Source: Woeseiaceae bacterium (GTDB lineage: Bacteria; Pseudomonadota; Gammaproteobacteria; Steroidobacterales; Woeseiaceae). Taken from it: a DNA stretch of 64,000 nt. The notes under the pieces are model-generated. The model was given only the letters and a program-made list of their open reading frames with translations. It searched no databases and had not been told where the DNA came from. The first letter of the stretch is position 1, and the number at the start of each line of letters is the position of its first letter. The translations under genes and the position numbers were made by a program. The stretch spans positions 1-64,000 of the forward strand of contig JAJFKP010000012.1 of assembly GCA_021773135.1 (NCBI GenBank), written 5' to 3'. Shown one piece after another: positions 59,262 to 64,000 of this stretch.

Positions 59262-60581
59262 TCAGGCGGCGTTGCTGCATTCGTCCCTGATCGTGTCGAT
59301 GCCGGCTTTGAGCGTCTCGCAAAATGCATCCACATCTTTGCGGTCCATCACGGTAGAGCAAACTCCAAGCATGCCGGGCGACATCCAGTAGCCGTGCTGC
59401 ACCATGTACCGATGCATTCCGCTGCTGCGATAAACCGCTCCGCGAGCAGCATCGTCTTTCAATTCCGGCTCGTTAAACGTAATGGAAAAAATCGAGTACT
59501 GCCCCTGCACGCCACCTTCGGCGTCAGTTAGCGCAAGGACTTCCCTGCAGCCTTGCCTGAATGCGTCGCCGAGTGCGTTCAAATCGTCGAAGGCTTCGGC
59601 ATTCATCATGTTCATAGCGGCAAAACCTGCTGCCATGGATACGGGATTGGCGTTGTAGGTACCACCGTGCGGCAGCTTCGCCCTGCCCTCGCCCGCCTCG
59701 AACACGGACATGACATCGGCTGATCCTGCAACCGCACCGACCGGGAAACCACCACCGATAATCTTGCCAAGTGTCGTCAAATGGGGCCTTAATCCACGCT
59801 CTCCCTGTAAACCCGCGAGACCGGCGCGAAATGACACAACCTCATCTGCAATAAATAACGCACCACTTGAATCGCAAAATTCCTGGACCTGGTTTAGAAA
59901 CTCATCGGTGTGCGGTATGCGTGCCATACCGAGTCCGATCGGGTCAACCAATACTGCGGCCAGGTCCTCTGCATGTTCGTCAAGAATGCGCCGTGCCGCT
60001 TCCGGATCATCGTGCGGAATGACGATAACATTGTCGAGTACGCCCTGCGGTGTTCCGTGCGCGTAGGCTCTGGACAACGGATCGCCGTCAGCCAGCCTGG
60101 TTGGCTCTACGCCGAGACTGACTTCGGCAAAGTCATATGAGCCATGATAGGCATTCTCACATTTGGCGATTTTTGGTCGGCCTGTATACGCACGCGCCGC
60201 TTTGATTGCTTTCATCACGGCCTCAGTCCCTGAGTTCATAAAGCGAATCTTGTCGAAGTTGTCGACTCTGCCGCAGAGCAGATCTGCGAGTGCGTATTCG
60301 GCCTCGCTGCCAAACGAATATCCGGTACCGCGAGTGATTTGTTCGGTGGCGGCTGCGATGATCTCTGGATGAGCATGCCCATGCAGCATCGCGGTGTAGT
60401 TATTATTGAAGTCCATGAGTCGATTACCGTCGACATCGGTCACGTACTTTCCCTGTGCCGACCGAACATAGATTGAGTAGGGCGCGATTCGAATCGTACT
60501 GCGCGATCCGCCGTCGGTAAGGACACTCTGTGCACGCTTGAATAACGCTGCTGACTTCGAGCCGGAATTTGGATATTTCAT
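59262..60581 (-). CDS. Class III PLP aminotransferase (glutamate-1-semialdehyde aminomutase-like)
   Basis: A 439-aa protein from the ATG at 60581 (GGGGGG upstream); 13 further codons are open. Motifs: YVTDVDGNRLMDFNNNYTAM, MNSGTEAVMKAIKAARAYTG, ENAYHGSYDFAEVSLG, the PLP Asp in LFIADEVVSFRAGLAGLQGE, and the Schiff-base Lys in LTTLGKIIGGGFPVGAVAG. The layout is that of HemL, but YTGRPKIAKCENAYHGSYDF and the short C-terminal end suit the HemL-like aminotransferases or mutases of secondary metabolism and amino-acid use. No haem genes lie nearby, so I do not call it hemL. Confidence 0.85.
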   Translation of the reverse strand: MKYPNSGSKSAALFKRAQSVLTDGGSRSTIRIAPYSIYVRSAQGKYVTDVDGNRLMDFNNNYTAMLHGHAHPEIIAAATEQITRGTGYSFGSEAEYALADLLCGRVDNFDKIRFMNSGTEAVMKAIKAARAYTGRPKIAKCENAYHGSYDFAEVSLGVEPTRLADGDPLSRAYAHGTPQGVLDNVIVIPHDDPEAARRILDEHAEDLAAVLVDPIGLGMARIPHTDEFLNQVQEFCDSSGALFIADEVVSFRAGLAGLQGERGLRPHLTTLGKIIGGGFPVGAVAGSADVMSVFEAGEGRAKLPHGGTYNANPVSMAAGFAAMNMMNAEAFDDLNALGDAFRQGCREVLALTDAEGGVQGQYSIFSITFNEPELKDDAARGAVYRSSGMHRYMVQHGYWMSPGMLGVCSTVMDRKDVDAFCETLKAGIDTIRDECSNAA

Positions 60582-60836
60582 GGTCGCCCCCCGTGACACC
60601 CGTCCCTGGCGATGCTCCATTATCCGAAATAGTAGTCGATTGCGCCTACCAAGTGCAGCACAAATTGATCGGCGAAAATCGACAACACAGCTTCACCCGG
60701 CGCACCCTAGCCGGGAAACTCGAAACCTGGCCTCGGATGTCAAATTGCTGTTGCCGCAGATGGTTCCTCACTAAATGCGGGTCTGCTAGTCTCCCTGCTT
60801 GTCAGCAGTTCCGACCGATCGCGAACGAGCAATTAA

Positions 60837-63281
60837 ATGCCCACCTCAAACCACGATGACAGCCAGCTAACGGCAAGCGCCCTCAAAGACCCCGTCTGCG
60901 GCATGACGGTAACCGCGGATTCGGAGCACCATTGTGAACACGCAGGCGACAGGTTCTTTTTTTGCTGCGCCGGCTGTCGAAACAAGTTTGCGGCGGACCC
61001 ATTGAAGTATCTCGATCACAGCAGGTCGAAGGACACCGCCGCAGTACCCGACGGGCCCGGACCCTACATTTGTCCCATGTGTCCGGAAGTACGGGAAGAT
61101 GAACCAGTGCCCTGCCCGGTATGTGGAATGGCACTGGAGTCCGCAGCGCCACCCGCCTTGCAGATGGAAACCCGTTACACCTGTCCGATGCACCCTGAAA
61201 TCGTCAAGGACAAGCCAGGCGATTGTCCGATCTGCGGCATGGCTCTTGAGCCGGTGACCGTAACGCTTGAACCGGAACATAGTCCTGAGCTCGTGGATAT
61301 GACGCGGCGCTTATGGATTAGCACCATACTTACATTGCCGGTGATTCTCCTCTCCATGGGTGGGATGGTCGGCCTGTCGTTTGACTGGCTGGCATCACAG
61401 CGGACGCTCACCTGGCTTGAACTCGTATTCGCATCGCCGGTTTTTTTGTGGTGCGGATGGCCTTTTTTGCAACGCGGCTGGCAGTCCATAGTCAGTCGCA
61501 ACCTGAATATGTTTACGCTGATCGGCCTTGGCACCAGCGTCGCGTATATTTACAGCGTCGTCGCGACAATCGTGCCGGACATATTTCCTGCCTCGTTTCG
61601 GGACATGCATGGTGAAGTGGCCGTCTACTTTGAAGCCGTAGCCGTAATCATAACGCTCGTGCTGCTAGGGCAAGTCCTAGAACTGCGTGCGCGCAGCCGC
61701 ACTGGCAATGCCATTCGCGCCTTGCTCGGACTCGCGCCGCGCACGGCCAGGCGCATTGATGCGGACGGTAACGAGCACGACGTGGCGATCGAGGACGTTC
61801 AGGTGGGTGATCGCTTACGGATAAGGCCCGGCGAGAAAGTCCCTGTCGATGGTGACGTGGTCGATGGGAGCAGCAGTATCGATGAGTCAATGCTCACGGG
61901 GGAGTCCATTCCCGTTGCGAAACGGTCGGGCGATACCGCGTTTGGTGCAACTATAAACGGGACGGGCAACCTGATCATCGAGGCCCGTCGTGTTGGTGCC
62001 GATACGCTGTTGTCGCAAATAGTAAACATGGTGGCCGCAGCACAACGCAGTCGTGCACCGGTGCAGAAAACGGCTGATATTGTAGCCGGTTATTTCGTGC
62101 CAGCCGTCGTTCTGGCCGCGATTGTCGTGTTCATCGTATGGGCGTGGCTCGGTCCCGAACCTGCCATGGCATATGCAATTATTAATTCGGTCGCGGTGCT
62201 GATCATCGCGTGTCCCTGCGCCCTGGGGCTTGCTACGCCGATGTCAATAATGACAGCAACGGGCAAGGGGGCGACCGCGGGCGTGTTATTCCGGGATGCC
62301 GAAGCCATGGAAACGATGTGCCAGGTCGATACGCTGGTCGTCGACAAAACCGGCACGCTGACAGAGGGCAAGCCAAAGCTCACGCATATCGAAGCTGTTA
62401 ACGGCATGGAGACCATCGAGCTGCTGCGTTTGGCAGCTTCAATAGAAAAAGGCAGCGAACATCCGCTGGCTGCGGCAATTGTTGCTGCTGCGCACGAGCG
62501 CAATGCCGGCATTGCTCAGGTTGCCAATTTCGAGTCAATTACTGGTATGGGCGTAACCGGCGACGTCGACGGGCAAGCTATCGCGCTGGGAAACCGGCGA
62601 TTGCTCAACTCTCTGGACATTGAGGTCGACGGCCTGGGTCACCAGGTCGAGGCGCTGCAAGAGTCTGGTCAGACAGTTATGTACGTTGCCATAAACGGTC
62701 AAATGGCCGGGCTCCTGGGTGTTGCCGATCCGCTCAAGGAAAGTTCATCGGCTGCCATCAAGACACTGGCCAAGGAAGGCATGCGCATCGTTATGCTTAC
62801 CGGGGACAACGAAGCGACCGCACGAGCTGTGGCGGCTAATCTCGGCATTGACGACGTCGTCGCCGGTGTGCTGCCAGACGAAAAAGCGGCGCACATCCGG
62901 CAGCTGCAAAAAGAAGGACGCATCGTGGCAATGGCAGGAGACGGCATCAACGACGCACCCGCGCTGGCACAGGCGCAAGTTGGCATCGCAATGGGCACCG
63001 GCACAGATGTCGCGATGGAAAGTGCTGGAATAACGTTGGTAAAAGGCGATCTGCACGGTCTGGTACGCGCGCGGCGACTTTCCGCGGCAACGATGACGAA
63101 TATTCGCCAAAACCTGTTCTTCGCATTTGCCTACAACGTCATCGGCGTTCCGATTGCCGGCGGTCTGCTCTACCCGGCGTTCGGCATCCTGCTCAGCCCG
63201 ATGATCGCGGCGGCAGCGATGAGTTTCAGTTCCGTATCCGTAATTGCCAATGCGCTGCGGCTCAACCGCTTGCAGCTTTGA
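60837..63281 (+). CDS. Copper-translocating P1B-type ATPase with YHS and two HMBD domains
   Basis: An 814-aa pump. The N-terminus has no HMA domain but a YHS-like segment ([16 protein letters not shown], then FFFCCAGC) and two heavy-metal-binding HMBD modules ([20 protein letters not shown] and [20 protein letters not shown]). The P-type core is complete: [10 protein letters not shown] (actuator), [13 protein letters not shown] (transport CPC), [10 protein letters not shown] (phosphorylated Asp), [19 protein letters not shown] and [32 protein letters not shown] in the last helix supports a Cu(I) type. It should export copper or silver from the cytoplasm. No chaperone or CueR regulator is adjacent. 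Confidence 0.93.
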   Translation: MPTSNHDDSQLTASALKDPVCGMTVTADSEHHCEHAGDRFFFCCAGCRNKFAADPLKYLDHSRSKDTAAVPDGPGPYICPMCPEVREDEPVPCPVCGMALESAAPPALQMETRYTCPMHPEIVKDKPGDCPICGMALEPVTVTLEPEHSPELVDMTRRLWISTILTLPVILLSMGGMVGLSFDWLASQRTLTWLELVFASPVFLWCGWPFLQRGWQSIVSRNLNMFTLIGLGTSVAYIYSVVATIVPDIFPASFRDMHGEVAVYFEAVAVIITLVLLGQVLELRARSRTGNAIRALLGLAPRTARRIDADGNEHDVAIEDVQVGDRLRIRPGEKVPVDGDVVDGSSSIDESMLTGESIPVAKRSGDTAFGATINGTGNLIIEARRVGADTLLSQIVNMVAAAQRSRAPVQKTADIVAGYFVPAVVLAAIVVFIVWAWLGPEPAMAYAIINSVAVLIIACPCALGLATPMSIMTATGKGATAGVLFRDAEAMETMCQVDTLVVDKTGTLTEGKPKLTHIEAVNGMETIELLRLAASIEKGSEHPLAAAIVAAAHERNAGIAQVANFESITGMGVTGDVDGQAIALGNRRLLNSLDIEVDGLGHQVEALQESGQTVMYVAINGQMAGLLGVADPLKESSSAAIKTLAKEGMRIVMLTGDNEATARAVAANLGIDDVVAGVLPDEKAAHIRQLQKEGRIVAMAGDGINDAPALAQAQVGIAMGTGTDVAMESAGITLVKGDLHGLVRARRLSAATMTNIRQNLFFAFAYNVIGVPIAGGLLYPAFGILLSPMIAAAAMSFSSVSVIANALRLNRLQL

Positions 63282-63328
63282 AGCAAGAACCGGCCAGCCG
63301 ATGCGTACTGGTCGCCTGCACGGCAGTC

Positions 63329-64000
63329 CTAAACAGGCACCAGGGACGCATGCACCTCTGGCAGCACGTCCGAGCAGTCGGCCGCAAGCTTTAGCGAGGC
63401 CATGTCGTCTGCCCGTGTTCGTCCCTGGTTGACGATGACGATAGGCTTTCGCAACTTCTGCGCATGTCGCGCAAATCTGAACCCGGAGAAAACCATTAGC
63501 GACGTGCCGACCACCAGCAGTGCATCCGCGCGTTCCACGGCAGCCATTGCCTGCTCGACGCGCTGTTTTGGCACCGCTTCCCCGAACATCACTACGTCAG
63601 GTTTTACGATGCCGCCACAATGATCGCAGTCGGGCACGACGAATTCACCAGCACGTTCCTCGGCCAGGTCCACATCACCGTCTGGCCTGATTTGGGAAAC
63701 AGCGGCGTGCCAGGCGGGATTAGAGTCTTTCATATCCGCCTGAAATTCAGCGCGCGCACGGGTCAGGTCGCATTCTACGCAACGAATCCTGCTGAGCTCT
63801 CCGTGAAGGTCGATCACCTGAGAACTACCGGCGGCCTGATGCAGCCGATCAACATTCTGTGTAATTAACGTTTCAACTTTGCCACTCGCTTCCAGGGCCG
63901 CCAGCGCATGATGACCTGCATTTGGCTGCGCAGCGGAGAATCGGCGCCAACCAATATAGCTGCGTGACCAGTAGCGCTGCCGAGACTTACCACTGCGAAC
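63329..64000 (-). CDS. NAD-dependent protein deacylase, Sir2 family (5' end outside the window)
   Basis: The frame is open through position 64000, so the N-terminus with the GAGxS NAD motif is missing; 223 residues are visible. The catalytic stretch LITQNVDRLHQAAGSSQVID followed by LHGEL contains the QNVDRLH active-site His and NAD-ribose contacts. Zinc is bound by CVEC and CDHC pairs, and VVGTSLMVFSGFRFARHAQK plus PIVIVNQGRTRADDMASLKL complete the Rossmann part. The TRARAEFQADM segment and long zinc insert resemble SIRT4-like bacterial members. Convergent with the copper ATPase gene, 47 bp apart. Confidence 0.93.
   Translation of the reverse strand, partial: VRSGKSRQRYWSRSYIGWRRFSAAQPNAGHHALAALEASGKVETLITQNVDRLHQAAGSSQVIDLHGELSRIRCVECDLTRARAEFQADMKDSNPAWHAAVSQIRPDGDVDLAEERAGEFVVPDCDHCGGIVKPDVVMFGEAVPKQRVEQAMAAVERADALLVVGTSLMVFSGFRFARHAQKLRKPIVIVNQGRTRADDMASLKLAADCSDVLPEVHASLVPV

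Noticed and set aside
59262-60581. Calling the class III aminotransferase hemL
   Set aside because: The key motifs are shared by many HemL-like enzymes, haem genes are absent nearby, and the sequence differs at several HemL positions as far as can be judged by eye.
1-64000. CRISPR array, tRNA, rRNA, insertion sequence or prophage
   Set aside because: No regularly spaced repeats, cloverleaf with CCA-end context, transposase, integrase or phage gene was seen on either strand by eye.

Overview
The window (roughly mid-fifties percent GC by eye) reads as chromosomal DNA of a free-living Gram-negative bacterium, most likely a gammaproteobacterium. It has a TonB-dependent cobalamin receptor, several lipoproteins with lipoboxes, signal peptides on many products, class I photolyase, Nei, RsgA, and REP-like GCGGCTAAAGCCGC palindromes. 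A marine or sediment lineage is plausible from the phosphonate, sulfatase-like and ASPIC/FG-GAP genes, but that is a guess. I see no rRNA, tRNA, CRISPR array, insertion sequence or prophage.

1-9.6 kb: the 5' part of a beta-propeller sensor protein, then an APC permease with a Cys/Met-type PLP lyase. Next comes a pseudouridine-catabolism operon: an HTH-PsuK kinase, PsuG and a 2OG-Fe(II) oxygenase. An NhaC-type antiporter overlapping a second Cys/Met-type PLP enzyme follows. Two identical 12-bp palindromes sit directly in front of psuK.

9.6-18.2 kb: the most unusual region. A membrane alkaline-phosphatase/sulfatase-fold protein and a CDP-glycerol-phosphotransferase (TagB/TagF) homologue precede a tight three-gene set: a cytidylyltransferase-PEP mutase fusion, phosphonopyruvate decarboxylase and an iron-type alcohol dehydrogenase. 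This is the Fom1-Fom2-FomC set of fosfomycin biosynthesis without the later Fom3/Fom4 steps. The simplest reading is PEP to phosphonopyruvate to phosphonoacetaldehyde to 2-hydroxyethylphosphonate (2-HEP), then CMP activation and transfer to a cell-surface polymer or lipid. A 78-aa membrane protein and a divergent YidC paralogue lie next to it on the opposite strand.

18.3-25.6 kb: a cobalamin riboswitch followed by btuB-btuF-btuC-btuD, then on the other strand O-acetylhomoserine sulfhydrylase with a clear promoter, and a secreted protein of unknown function.

25.7-36.3 kb: two MacB-type permeases without an ATPase, REP-like palindromes, a tandem pair of paralogous secreted proteins, a GT17 glycosyltransferase and a methyltransferase divergent from a UDP-glucuronate decarboxylase (surface glycan genes), RsgA and a PhyH-type oxygenase.

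36.4-45.9 kb: a four-gene Gld-like ABC operon (ATPase, permease, auxiliary protein, DUF4340), a secreted CocE-type hydrolase, an FG-GAP/ASPIC protein, a fasciclin protein with its terminator, and an NAD-binding epimerase-like protein.

46-51.3 kb: photolyase, and a nei-SDR-hydrolase operon with 4-bp overlaps. A secreted glutathione peroxidase is divergent from an exported RidA-like protein.

51.3-64 kb: a site-2 protease fused to two SUKH domains, an FHA protein with a degenerate ATPase domain, a CPBP protease with a textbook terminator, a DUF4397 lipoprotein, small envelope proteins, a class III aminotransferase, a copper-type P1B ATPase with YHS and two HMBD domains, and a Sir2 deacetylase cut by the right edge.
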